A DNA stretch of 58,928 bases from Ligilactobacillus salitolerans (GTDB taxonomy: Bacteria > Bacillota > Bacilli > Lactobacillales > Lactobacillaceae), in assembly GCF_003864415.1 (NCBI RefSeq), contig NZ_BFFP01000010.1, positions 1 to 58,928 on the forward strand, read 5' to 3'. The notes under the pieces were generated by a model, which made no database searches, had not been told where the DNA came from, and saw only the letters and a program-made list of their open reading frames with translations. Below, piece by piece: positions 26,261 to 34,528 of the stretch (position 1 is its first letter; each line of letters begins with the position of its first letter). The translations under genes were made by a program, and so were the position numbers.

Positions 26261-26497
26261 AACTTAAAAATCGCCACCTCAAGTAGGGTGTTATCTGGGT
26301 GAAAGAAAGTCGGTGGAAGCTGCGAACCGATCAGGATAACGCTGCGAAATACGGCGATCGAAGTTCGGAAAACAGAACCGTTATCATCTGACAAGAGTGG
26401 AGACAGAACAGTCTGTTTTCGAAGCTGGGTGGTACCGCGGTCGTGTCAGCGCATCGTCCCTGTTGCATATTAGTTGTGCAATGGGGACGTTTTTTTA
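26261..26497 (+). promoter_or_regulatory. T-box leader, specifier uncertain (possibly Tyr TAC)
   Basis: Base stem ATCGCC (26270-26275) pairs with GGCGAT (26353-26358). AGTA lies on the 5' side of the specifier loop. GCGAAATAC lies on its 3' side. The T-box core GGGTGGTACCGCGG is at 26427-26440. The terminator CGTCCC...GGGACG with T7 is at 26455-26497. TAC (26350-26352) is the best specifier candidate, and UGGU fits A73 of tRNA-Tyr. AAA (Lys) cannot be excluded. AAT (Asn) is disfavoured because tRNA-Asn usually has G73. Confidence 0.8.
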
Positions 26498-26582
26498 TCA
26501 CAAGGCTCGGATAAAGCGGATGCTTGTAATTTCGAACTAAGATCCATTACTGGTGGAACGATTAAGGAAGGGGAAGTTTCAA

Positions 26583-27632
26583 ATGACAAAAGACATGGAT
26601 GGACGAACTTTCATCATGAATATCTTGAATGGTGTAGCAACGGGGGTCGTGGTTGTATTGATCCCGGGGGCATTGCTCTCAGAAATATTTAAGGCTTTAG
26701 TCGGAAGCTTTCCGCAGTTGACAATCGTTTTGAATGCATTGACGATGTCTAATTCGCTGATGGGCGTCGTGTGCGGGATCTCAATCGGATTGCGTTTTGG
26801 CTTTACTCCGATCGAGACATTTTCGCTGGGGTTAGCGACCCATTTGGCATCAGGCGCGGTAATTTTCAAGAACGGGGCAATGCTGCTGAAAGGTACTGGC
26901 GACATCATCAACATGATTTTGACTGCCAGTGTTGGCGCGTTAGTGATCTTGTTACTGAGCGGCAAACTCAAGTCATTCAGTCTGTTAGTGATCCCGCCGC
27001 TACTCTTGGCAGTTGTCGGGGTTGCAGGCTTACTGGTCTACCCGTATGTTTCACAGATCACGGCTTGGGTCGGTGTCGGTGTCAAACAACTCACCGTTTT
27101 GCAGCCCGCGTTAATGTCAGTACTTTTGGCTGAAGTATTTGCCTTGATGATCCTTTCGCCAATTACTACGGTAGGGATCGCCTTAGCAGTTTCGCTTTCA
27201 GGCCTGGGTTCGGGTGTGGCTAACCTTGGAATCTGTGCAGCTGGTTTCGGTTATGCTATCATGGGTTGGAAGGTCAATCCGCATGGGACCAGCCTGGCGA
27301 TCTTTATGGGCTCACCGAAGATGGCTTTGCCAGTGCTTGTGCGTAATTTCAAAACTTTCATCCCAGTGGCTGCCAATGCCGCGATTTTAGGCTTACTCGG
27401 ATATTTCTTCAATGTGCAGGGAACTCCGATGAGTGCAGGCTTTGGGATCTCTGGCTTGGTGGGACCGTTAAATCACATTAATTTGTCAGCAGGCGGCTGG
27501 AACACCAGCAACATTTTGACTGCACTTCTGGTCTATATTGTCGCACCGGTCGGGCTGGCTTTGGTATTTAAATACATATTTACCAAGCTGATCCCGCTTG
27601 TCAGCGAAAAAGACTACCAGTTAGAAATTTAA
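26583..27632 (+). CDS. PTS EIIC-like membrane transporter (PTS_EIIC_2 type)
   Basis: About nine hydrophobic segments in 349 residues, with the Gly-rich and Asn/His-containing blocks of the EIIC_2 family (SLSGLGSGVANLG, MGWKVNPHGTSLAIFMGSPKMA, GPLNHINLSAGGW). No EIIA or EIIB domain is fused or adjacent. The T-box leader implies induction by uncharged tRNA, so an amino acid or related precursor is a more likely substrate than a sugar. That is inference. The start at 26583 follows AAGGAAGGGG. A 30-base gap leads to the acetyltransferase gene. Confidence 0.75.
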   Translation: MTKDMDGRTFIMNILNGVATGVVVVLIPGALLSEIFKALVGSFPQLTIVLNALTMSNSLMGVVCGISIGLRFGFTPIETFSLGLATHLASGAVIFKNGAMLLKGTGDIINMILTASVGALVILLLSGKLKSFSLLVIPPLLLAVVGVAGLLVYPYVSQITAWVGVGVKQLTVLQPALMSVLLAEVFALMILSPITTVGIALAVSLSGLGSGVANLGICAAGFGYAIMGWKVNPHGTSLAIFMGSPKMALPVLVRNFKTFIPVAANAAILGLLGYFFNVQGTPMSAGFGISGLVGPLNHINLSAGGWNTSNILTALLVYIVAPVGLALVFKYIFTKLIPLVSEKDYQLEI

Positions 27633-27662
27633 ACTAGCTCAGCTTTGAGAAAGGAACTAAAG

Positions 27663-28277
27663 ATGACTAACGATGAAAAAAGGATCGCTGGCAAACTCTA
27701 TGACCCAGAGGATCCGGTTTGCCGGCGAAAAGCTAAACGCGCTCATCTGTTATGTCAAAAGTACAACGAAACTACTGATGGTGAGACTCAAACCAGACAG
27801 GAACTGCTTGACCAATTGTTAGGCAGTCACGGAGAAAATGTCTTTTGTCAGGGCCCGTTGTACGTTGACTATGGCAGCGAGACAATGGTTGGGGATAATT
27901 TTTACGCTAATTTCAACCTGACGATCCTGGATACTTGTCCGGTCAGGATCGGAAATAATGAATTTTTGGGGCCAAACATCACGTTGGCAACACCCTTGCA
28001 TGGGCTTTTGCCGCGAGACAGAAATCCACACCTGATTGGAGACAAAATTGGAACGCTCGAGTATGGCAAGCCGATCACGATCGGAGATAACTGCTGGCTA
28101 GGAGCTGGCGTGATCGTGAATCCTGGTGTCACGATCGGGGCAGGTTCTGTGATCGGATCTGGGAGCGTGGTGACCAGAGATATTCCGGCTGGTGTCTTGG
28201 CGGTGGGAAATCCTTGTCGGGTCGTCCGCAAACTGACTGAGGCAGACCAGCTGCAAAAACAGGACGAACTTTGGTAG
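27663..28277 (+). CDS. Hexapeptide O-acetyltransferase (maltose/galactoside acetyltransferase family)
   Basis: The 204-residue protein follows the Maa/LacA/NodL layout: an N-terminal helical cap (EKRIAGKLYDPEDP), then left-handed beta-helix repeats with YVDYGSETMVGDNFYANFN, the catalytic-His region ATPLHGLLPRDRNP, and GVTIGAGSVIGSGSVVTRDIP. It transfers acetyl from acetyl-CoA to a sugar-like hydroxyl. It is in an operon with the EIIC-like gene and so shares the T-box. The acceptor is unknown. AAAGGA precedes the ATG at 27663. Confidence 0.85.
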   Translation: MTNDEKRIAGKLYDPEDPVCRRKAKRAHLLCQKYNETTDGETQTRQELLDQLLGSHGENVFCQGPLYVDYGSETMVGDNFYANFNLTILDTCPVRIGNNEFLGPNITLATPLHGLLPRDRNPHLIGDKIGTLEYGKPITIGDNCWLGAGVIVNPGVTIGAGSVIGSGSVVTRDIPAGVLAVGNPCRVVRKLTEADQLQKQDELW

Positions 28278-28295
28278 GAGAATAATTGGATGACG

Positions 28296-28344
28296 AAGAA
28301 CTGCATCTTGCAAGCCGCTGAGCTTTGTACGAGGCAGTTCTTTT
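28296..28344 (+). terminator. Terminator after the acetyltransferase gene
   Basis: AAGAACTGC and GCAGTTCTT pair around a long loop that can fold further. TTTT follows. Confidence 0.6.
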
Positions 28345-28784
28345 ACTTGGAAGGTTCGCGAAGTTGTGCAGCCTAAGAATAGTGCTTGTTAAACACCAAA
28401 AAGGACTAATATCCTTATACATGTAATCACCGCAAAACATGAAAAGAGGATAATAGCCCCATGGATAATATGTAGCTGAATTAGTCGAAATTTTAAAGGG
28501 TGAATCGTCTTTACTTAAAAAATTAATGACCAACTAAAAATGGCCACTTACCTAGGACAAATAAAAAGACGCCCCACTATAACTTTGGCGAGTTATGGGA
28601 CGACTTTAGTAGTCTAACGTAATTATGCCACCGCCTTTGAAGCGGCTTGTAGTTGCTAACATCCATCGGATGCTTGCTGCAATTTTCTAGAGACAACACT
28701 GCGCCTTTTGACGAGACATCTAACACACTAATTATCAAGTGCACTTGGCGAAAGCCAAATTTTCAAAGCTTTTGAAGATTAAAA
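28345..28784. other. 440-bp intergenic region with one hairpin, no gene
   Basis: The only clear structure is an imperfect hairpin at about 28564-28606 (AGACGCCCCACTATAACT against AGTTATGGGACG). It could end the minus-strand gene at 28785. Open frames here have no ribosome sites or recognisable products. Confidence 0.4.
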
Positions 28785-29063
28785 TCAGTATTTCGTGAGA
28801 AATGCATTCATGTCTGATGCAGGGATCACGTGGATGGCGGGTTCTGCATCGACCCAAGCCGCCCATTCTTGTTTTTCGATCACGAGGACACGCTGGTGCA
28901 GGCTGCCATCGCTTTGTAAGAGATGGAAATAAACCTTAAGTTCGTTAGAATCTTCTTCCTCAACTACGGGATAAATAAAACCGGCACGAAATTGCCAGGA
29001 ATCTTCTTCTTGGGCCTGGATCTCGATATCTTCTTGGGTAAATGTATATTCTCTGATTTTCAT
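28785..29063 (-). CDS. Hypothetical protein, 92 aa
   Basis: A GGGAGG site lies 7 bases before the ATG. The product is acidic and beta-rich, with no signal or membrane segment. Its sequence alternates charged and hydrophobic residues (REYTFTQEDIEIQAQEED, then LVIEKQEWAAWVDAEP). No family is recognised. It is a single-gene unit on the minus strand. Confidence 0.6.
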   Translation of the reverse strand: MKIREYTFTQEDIEIQAQEEDSWQFRAGFIYPVVEEEDSNELKVYFHLLQSDGSLHQRVLVIEKQEWAAWVDAEPAIHVIPASDMNAFLTKY

Positions 29064-29290
29064 GAAGAGCCTCCCTTATGATACGTCGTTGTGTCTTGCC
29101 TATTATTATACATGAATTATTGGCGGACTTGTTAGCGAATGATTGGTCACGGGCGGGAGTTTGTTATAGAATTTAAATAACAGGGCGAAACAGTGCGGTT
29201 AAAATATGAGCATTATCGGACGCGGAATTCTGGAGATAAACTAAATATGTTTATGCAGTACATAATTTCAAAAGAAAAGGGGCCGGCAGA

Positions 29291-29611
29291 ATGAAAAATT
29301 TCGAAGAAGTCAGACTAGAGTATACTGACAGTAACGGGAAGAAGCAGCAACGCCAGGCCGGTTTGATCAAAGACTTTTCGATCAGTCTGAACACCCGGTA
29401 TTTGGTCAGTTTCGAAACAATTGAAGAAGCACAGCAATTTGCGCAAGATGTTAAGCGCAAACGGATGATCGTGACCACACAAGCAGGGGTCACTAAAATT
29501 TACCGGGTCAAAAATTTTGTGATCAAAGATCCCGCTGGCTTTGCGTCTCAGACCGGCTTGGACGTTGGTATCATCCAAGGAGAACTTTATTTAAATGTTG
29601 TTTTATCTTAA
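29291..29611 (+). CDS. Hypothetical protein, 106 aa
   Basis: AAAGGGG precedes the ATG. The cytoplasmic product has an alternating beta pattern (RLEYTDSNGKKQQRQAGLI, then TRYLVSFETIEEAQQFA) and no known motif. It is followed after 38 bases by the anchored BLIP-like gene in the same direction, so the two may be cotranscribed. Confidence 0.6.
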   Translation: MKNFEEVRLEYTDSNGKKQQRQAGLIKDFSISLNTRYLVSFETIEEAQQFAQDVKRKRMIVTTQAGVTKIYRVKNFVIKDPAGFASQTGLDVGIIQGELYLNVVLS

Positions 29612-29649
29612 ACTTTCTAACGCATAGACAGCAGGGGGCACAGCATTTT

Positions 29650-30273
29650 ATGGTAAAAGGCAATCAAAATTCGCCCAGAAGAGATGAGCGCTCTACTTTT
29701 TGGGTACATTTTGCGATCTCAGCGGCCATTCTGCTGATCATTGGTTTTATTGGCTTGCAGATCAAGAATCGATATGAACAAATTAATCATTTGACTCTGG
29801 CTAATTTCAATTCGATTGAACTTTCCTCGACCGAAGGCGATTCATTGGGAGATGTGACGGCTCTTTTCGGTCGTAAACCAGCAAATGTAGCTGAAACTAA
29901 TAAAAAAGGTGTTTCGACGCAGCTGGCAGGCTGGAAAAAAGTCGCTAAGGAAGGCGAATATTCTCGCGTTTTTGTTTATTTTAACCAAGGGCACGCAGTT
30001 TCTAAATCGATCAAGGGATTGAAGCGCGACGAAACCAAGCGGATCACCCGCAGAGATTTTGACGCTCTGCAGCCTGGAATGAAAAAAACAGATGTGGTGC
30101 GCCTGATCGGTACGCCGAATGCCTATACCTACAATGAACGCTTTTATGGGATCAGCAGTGAACAATGGACCTACACTAGCCAGACTAACTTAAAAGGCAA
30201 GACGACAGTGGTCCTGACGATTTCGTTTAAAAACGGCAGATTAGCTGCCAAGACACAAAGTGATCTGCACTAA
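29650..30273 (+). CDS. Membrane-anchored protein with BLIP/SmpA-like repeats
   Basis: A basic N-terminus and one membrane segment (about 20-40) anchor the protein with its bulk outside. Two similar modules follow. The first contains GDSLGDVTALFGRKPANVAET with GWKKV. The second contains QPGMKKTDVVRLIGTPNAYTYN with QWTYTS and a ISFKNGRL end. This matches BLIP-like/SmpA-like folds found in Gram-positive surface proteins (DUF3862 type). These modules bind other proteins, but the partner here is unknown. A strong terminator follows. Confidence 0.7.
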   Translation: MVKGNQNSPRRDERSTFWVHFAISAAILLIIGFIGLQIKNRYEQINHLTLANFNSIELSSTEGDSLGDVTALFGRKPANVAETNKKGVSTQLAGWKKVAKEGEYSRVFVYFNQGHAVSKSIKGLKRDETKRITRRDFDALQPGMKKTDVVRLIGTPNAYTYNERFYGISSEQWTYTSQTNLKGKTTVVLTISFKNGRLAAKTQSDLH

Positions 30274-30330
30274 AAAACGTCTCTACTTTTGGCTGAGAAG
30301 AAAATTTTCTCAGCAGGAGAGGCGTTTTTA
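30274..30330. terminator. Bidirectional terminator between convergent genes
   Basis: Outer arms AAAAACGTCTCT/AGAGGCGTTTTT enclose an inner CTGAGAA/TTCTCAG pair, flanked by A and T runs. Confidence 0.8.
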
Positions 30331-30356
30331 TTTTTGCCTAAAATAGCTAGTTAAAT

Positions 30357-30767
30357 TTAGTCTGCAGCCTGTAAGTCAACTAGGGTCTGATAGAATTCCG
30401 GAAATTGGGTTTTGACATCCAAGATTTGACCTGCTTGGTCTAGAAAGCAGTGGGAACTTTCGGCTGTGCAAACGATCTTTTCATCAACTTTCATGGTGTA
30501 AGCCAGAGTTAGTTTAACACGGCTGACCTTGGTGACGGCTGTCTTGATCGTAATTAGGTCCGGATAGCCGGTCGTATGCTTGTACTTACAGTTGACAGAA
30601 ACGACTGGTGAAATGATCCCCTGCTCCTCCAGTTTGTTATATGGCCAGCCGATTTGTTCTAAAAAGTCGCTGCGAGCTTCTTCCATGAAACGAATATAGT
30701 TGGTGTGATTGGTGATTTGCATTTGATCGGTTTCGTAGTATTGGACCTTGTGCTGATATGGTTTGAT
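30357..30767 (-). CDS. Acyl-CoA thioesterase (YbgC/4HBT hot-dog fold), apparent AUC start
   Basis: The hot-dog motif for this family runs Y-x-x-T-D-x-M ... HxNYxRxMEEAR. Here HKVQYYETDQM lies upstream of the first in-frame ATG (30722), and NHTNYIRFMEEAR lies just after it. The catalytic Asp (D14) and first strand are therefore encoded before that ATG. In-frame codons back to the upstream TAA contain no ATG, GTG, TTG or CTG. The ATC at 30767-30765 lies 7 bases after AGAGGTGG, exactly where a start should be, giving 136 residues. The enzyme would hydrolyse short acyl-CoA or acyl thioesters. Starting at 30722 would leave a truncated, probably inactive protein. Confidence 0.75.
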   Translation of the reverse strand: MKPYQHKVQYYETDQMQITNHTNYIRFMEEARSDFLEQIGWPYNKLEEQGIISPVVSVNCKYKHTTGYPDLITIKTAVTKVSRVKLTLAYTMKVDEKIVCTAESSHCFLDQAGQILDVKTQFPEFYQTLVDLQAAD

Positions 30768-31106
30768 AGGACTTCCACCTCTTGTATAAAATTTTGTATT
30801 GCCACTATTTTAACATTACATCAGAGCTAAATCTGAATTAAAAAATTAAAAATAGCTGAAAATAATTTTTAATGTAAAGTCAGCTTTGAAGTTTTTTAGC
30901 TCAACGACGGCGGGAATCGATAGACTGGGATAAGACCTCGTCTTTTATCTAAAATTAGAAAAAAATTAAAATAAAGAGTTGAAAAGGTGTGATTTATCTA
31001 ATATAATCTTAGACAAATATCATAAAATGTATCAGTAATTATTGCGGTTGAAGACAAGAATGCACGTGACAGCGGACCGCTCAATTTGTAGTTAGGGGGA
31101 AAGAAG
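30768..31106 (+). promoter_or_regulatory. Intergenic region with perfect promoter for the orphan oppA
   Basis: TTGAAA (30979-30984), a 17-base spacer and TATAAT (31002-31007) form a consensus sigma-A promoter about 100 bases before the TTG start. The left part is AT-rich and holds the thioesterase promoter zone. No gene is seen. Confidence 0.75.
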
Positions 31107-32915
31107 TTGAACAAAATCAAGAAAAAATGTGCCATTATGTTCGCAACCTTCTTGACTGTCTTGTCGTTAGCCGCTTGCGGCAGCAATGAGAAGGCCGTCA
31201 GTTCTAAAAATAAAGTTGAACCGGCTCAATTATCTCCAAACTATAAAAATCCGCGTAAAACTAGTCAAAGTGCTGATGCTAATAGCACGCTGAAAGTGGC
31301 TGAACCTAACGACTCGCCCTTCAGAGGGATCTCTGAGCCTACCTTAGCAAGCAATGCCGAAGATACTAGTGTTTTTAGTCCTGGCGGCAACGGAAATCTA
31401 TTTAATGTTGATCAGAACTTTAAGATCATTAAGGGGGGCCTGGCCGACCAAAAACTAGATCGGAAAAATAATACGGTGACGATCACCATCCGTGCCAATG
31501 CCAGATGGTCTGACGGTCAACCGGTCATCGCGCGCGACGTTGAGTACCCCTATGAAATAATCGCTGCTCCAAGATCTCCTTCTCCGCAATATTCAGCTGA
31601 TTTTGAACGGATCCAAGGCATGTCTGCATATCATACCGGTAAAGCTGCAACTATTTCTGGCTTTACCTATCCTAGAGGCGAAAACGGCAAAGTTGTTGTG
31701 ATCCATTACAGCGCGCTGTCCCCCAGCATGAAATTTTTGGGAAATTCTTTTGTCTGGGGTACAGTTGCGCCTTATCATCACTATCAAGGAATTGCGCTCA
31801 ATAAATTGGCCGCTTCAGCTCAAGTACGTAAAAATCCGGTTTTCATTGGTCCTTATAAATTGGACAAAATTGTCGCTGGCGAGTCCACATCCTGGTCGCC
31901 CAACAAGTATTATTGGGGCAAGAAACCCCAAATCAAGCACATTAAGATCAGTGTGGTTTCTTCGAATAGTATTGACAAGGCGATCCAGACCAAGAAATAC
32001 GATTTCACATCGCCGACGGGTGTGATGCGCGCAACTAGCTATAAAAAATTGAAAAATCTGAAAAACTATCAGATCGTGGGGCAGCCCAAGCTGGGTTATA
32101 ACTATTTTGGTTTTAATCTGGGCGAGTATGATACCAGCCAACAAAGAAATGTGATGGACCCCCACGCGAAAATGGCTAATAAAAAATTACGGCAGGCGAT
32201 GATGTATGCCATCAATGAAAAAGCTATCAATGAAAAATATGGTAATGGGGTCAAATGGAGTGCTAAGACGTTGATTCCGCCAATTTTCGATAAGTATACT
32301 GCTGAATCTGCCAAGCACTTTTCTTATGACCCTCAAAAAGCCGCTGAATTGCTGGATCAAGCCGGTTACAAGAAAAACGGTAAATGGCGGACTCGGCCAA
32401 ACGGCAAACCGTTGGTTATTTATTTTGGAGTGATGCAAGGCGACTCAGCGAGCCACGCAGCTTATCGAGAGTACCTGAAGCGCTGGAAAAAGGTGGGCTT
32501 GAACGTTAAGCTGGCGGACGGCAAGGAAATGGAAATGAACAGTTTCTATGACTTGCTCCAAAAGCCCAAACAAAACAAGGTCGACATTTTCGCGGCTGCT
32601 TGGAGTCTTTCGTCTGAACCGACACCAACCCAGTTATACGGTGCAGACGCGCCTTTAAATATGGGCCACTTTGTCACCAAGAAAAACACCCAGCTGCTCA
32701 AAGAGATGAACAGCGAACGAGCTTTTGATGATTCATATCGGGCGGAGAAGTTTAAAGAATGGCAAGAGTATATGAACGAGCAAGCCGCTTATGTGGCGAC
32801 AGATAATAGCTACCAATGGAGTACAGTCAACAAACGTGTCAAAGGTTTTGACTTGCGCGTGGATAATAACGAATTCTGGAGCAGCCTGTCATTGACTTCT
32901 GCTAAATTGAAATGA
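31107..32915 (+). CDS. oppA: Oligopeptide-binding lipoprotein OppA, orphan copy
   Basis: A basic N-terminus and hydrophobic stretch lead to the lipobox LAAC, with the lipidated Cys at residue 24. The remaining 578 residues are a family-5 solute-binding protein (VTITIRANARWSDGQPVIARDVEYPYE, then LRQAMMYAINEKAINEKYG). The TTG start follows GGGGGAAAG. No permease or ATPase genes are beside it, so it probably feeds the OppBCDF system encoded 8 kb downstream or another Opp translocator. The N-terminal 60 residues after Cys are an unstructured Ser/Lys/Asn linker. Confidence 0.9.
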   Translation: MNKIKKKCAIMFATFLTVLSLAACGSNEKAVSSKNKVEPAQLSPNYKNPRKTSQSADANSTLKVAEPNDSPFRGISEPTLASNAEDTSVFSPGGNGNLFNVDQNFKIIKGGLADQKLDRKNNTVTITIRANARWSDGQPVIARDVEYPYEIIAAPRSPSPQYSADFERIQGMSAYHTGKAATISGFTYPRGENGKVVVIHYSALSPSMKFLGNSFVWGTVAPYHHYQGIALNKLAASAQVRKNPVFIGPYKLDKIVAGESTSWSPNKYYWGKKPQIKHIKISVVSSNSIDKAIQTKKYDFTSPTGVMRATSYKKLKNLKNYQIVGQPKLGYNYFGFNLGEYDTSQQRNVMDPHAKMANKKLRQAMMYAINEKAINEKYGNGVKWSAKTLIPPIFDKYTAESAKHFSYDPQKAAELLDQAGYKKNGKWRTRPNGKPLVIYFGVMQGDSASHAAYREYLKRWKKVGLNVKLADGKEMEMNSFYDLLQKPKQNKVDIFAAAWSLSSEPTPTQLYGADAPLNMGHFVTKKNTQLLKEMNSERAFDDSYRAEKFKEWQEYMNEQAAYVATDNSYQWSTVNKRVKGFDLRVDNNEFWSSLSLTSAKLK

Positions 32916-32999
32916 GTTGAATTTTTTAAGCTAGTTGATCTATGAGTTTGACAACTAGGAACTGACCGCTTGGACTTAAATTAATACCACTTGCAACTC

Positions 33000-33021
33000 A
33001 CGCCTTTATTTTTGGCGTTTT
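33000..33021 (+). terminator. Small terminator-like hairpin after orphan oppA
   Basis: ACGCC/GGCGT arms around a 9-base loop, followed by TTTT. It lies directly ahead of the MFS ribosome site. Confidence 0.4.
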
Positions 33022-33055
33022 GTACGCTAAATTACAAGCAAAGAGGGTGTTTGAT

Positions 33056-34384
33056 TTGGAAAAAGAAGGACTTAACGAAGCGGTTATCACCGATCGTGAA
33101 TCTAACTGGCAGATTGCAAAGGACATTGCGACAAGTTTTATTGGGAGTCTGAGCGGTGATATGTTTGCCTTTGGGATGGGGTTGATGCTGCTCGATCAGA
33201 CTCACTTGGCAATTAGTTTTGGCATTGAAATGATCATTACACCGCTGGTCGGTCTGGCTTGCTTGATACCTGTCGGTAATTTGGTTGACCGGCACCGGCA
33301 CAAGCGAATATTGAATTTCAGTACCGGTTTACGTTTATTGGCATTAGTGATTTTCGCGCTGGCGATCGACCGCTTTGCTGGAGCAGGCAAATTAGTGCCG
33401 GTAGTCTTGTTTCTAATTATCAATACATTCTCGGTCAACATCAATAACGCGACATATACCTCCTCGGTGCATGAACTCGTTAACCGGCAGAAAATTCAAA
33501 AATTAAATTCACTTGTGCAAGGAGCTGGTTCGTTGGCAACGATCGCTTCTCCAGCACTGGGCACTGCTTTATACAGTGTCGTCGGTTTTGATATGTTTAT
33601 TTATATAGAGATCGGCGCGACTGCTCTTTCATGGCTGATCTTACAAACGATGCACTTTCACTATGCTCCTATGGTACAACAAGAAAAGTCGACCGTACAA
33701 AATACTTTGCAGGGTCAATTCAAGGGCTTTAAAGAAGGACTGGTGTACCTGAAGAAACGGTCCTTATTGACCACAGTTATCGCAATTGCGATCGTGCTTA
33801 ATTTTATTTTTACCTCACTCAACATTGGACTGCCGTTTGTAATCAAAAACCAGCTTGGGTTCGGCAATACGCCTGTGGGATATTTAAACAGTGCCTTCTC
33901 ATTTGGGATGCTTGTAGGAAGCTTGCTGCTGGGGCTTTTTTCTAAAAGTAATAACTTAAAGACAAGATTGATGTTTCCAATGATTTTACTGGGCGTAGAA
34001 ATCAGCTTGCTGGGAGGTACACTCAAGTTTACCCAAAATCCAACACAAGTCTCGGTCATCGGCAGCCTAGTTATGGCAAGCATTGGGATCACTTTACTTG
34101 TCTTGAACGTGACTATCATGGTTCGACTGCAGCAGACCGTACCTACACAATTATTGGGGCGGGTCTCGACCCTTTTAACAACTGCCAACACATCTGTTGA
34201 ACCACTGGGAACAATTTTTTATACCATCGTTTTTCAAAAAGTTCTGCATGGCAGTTTGGTTTTTATTGTGAACGGTTCAGTGATGCTGGTTTATACATTG
34301 ATCATGATACCGTTGATGATGAAAGCAATTAAAAACGAGGCTGAGCTTGACGCGCAAGTCAAAGTAAGCGAGCACATAGAGTGA
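33056..34384 (+). CDS. MFS transporter (drug-efflux type)
   Basis: Twelve predicted membrane segments in 442 residues. The loop after helix 2 reads GNLVDRHRHKRIL, a variant of MFS motif A. The pattern resembles the MefA/TetV-like efflux branch of MFS proteins common in Firmicutes. The substrate is unknown. A TTG start at 33056 follows AGAGGG. The open frame reaches back to 33020 but without a ribosome site. It precedes an ABC exporter pair on the same strand with a 144-base gap. Confidence 0.82.
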   Translation: MEKEGLNEAVITDRESNWQIAKDIATSFIGSLSGDMFAFGMGLMLLDQTHLAISFGIEMIITPLVGLACLIPVGNLVDRHRHKRILNFSTGLRLLALVIFALAIDRFAGAGKLVPVVLFLIINTFSVNINNATYTSSVHELVNRQKIQKLNSLVQGAGSLATIASPALGTALYSVVGFDMFIYIEIGATALSWLILQTMHFHYAPMVQQEKSTVQNTLQGQFKGFKEGLVYLKKRSLLTTVIAIAIVLNFIFTSLNIGLPFVIKNQLGFGNTPVGYLNSAFSFGMLVGSLLLGLFSKSNNLKTRLMFPMILLGVEISLLGGTLKFTQNPTQVSVIGSLVMASIGITLLVLNVTIMVRLQQTVPTQLLGRVSTLLTTANTSVEPLGTIFYTIVFQKVLHGSLVFIVNGSVMLVYTLIMIPLMMKAIKNEAELDAQVKVSEHIE

Positions 34385-34528
34385 TATTTCTCAGACAACT
34401 AATTAAAAATAACAAATGTTGTCACTAGGCTGTCTGTCGTGAATTTGTCTGCTAGTTTTTTATCCGCTGGTATGGTATAAATGGAATATTCATTAAAAAA
34501 AGATTAAGAAAAAAGGAGGTGCTATTCG

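Noticed and set aside
28129-28533. 134-codon minus-strand ORF
   Set aside because: It overlaps the acetyltransferase gene in antisense. It has no ribosome site and an atypical composition.
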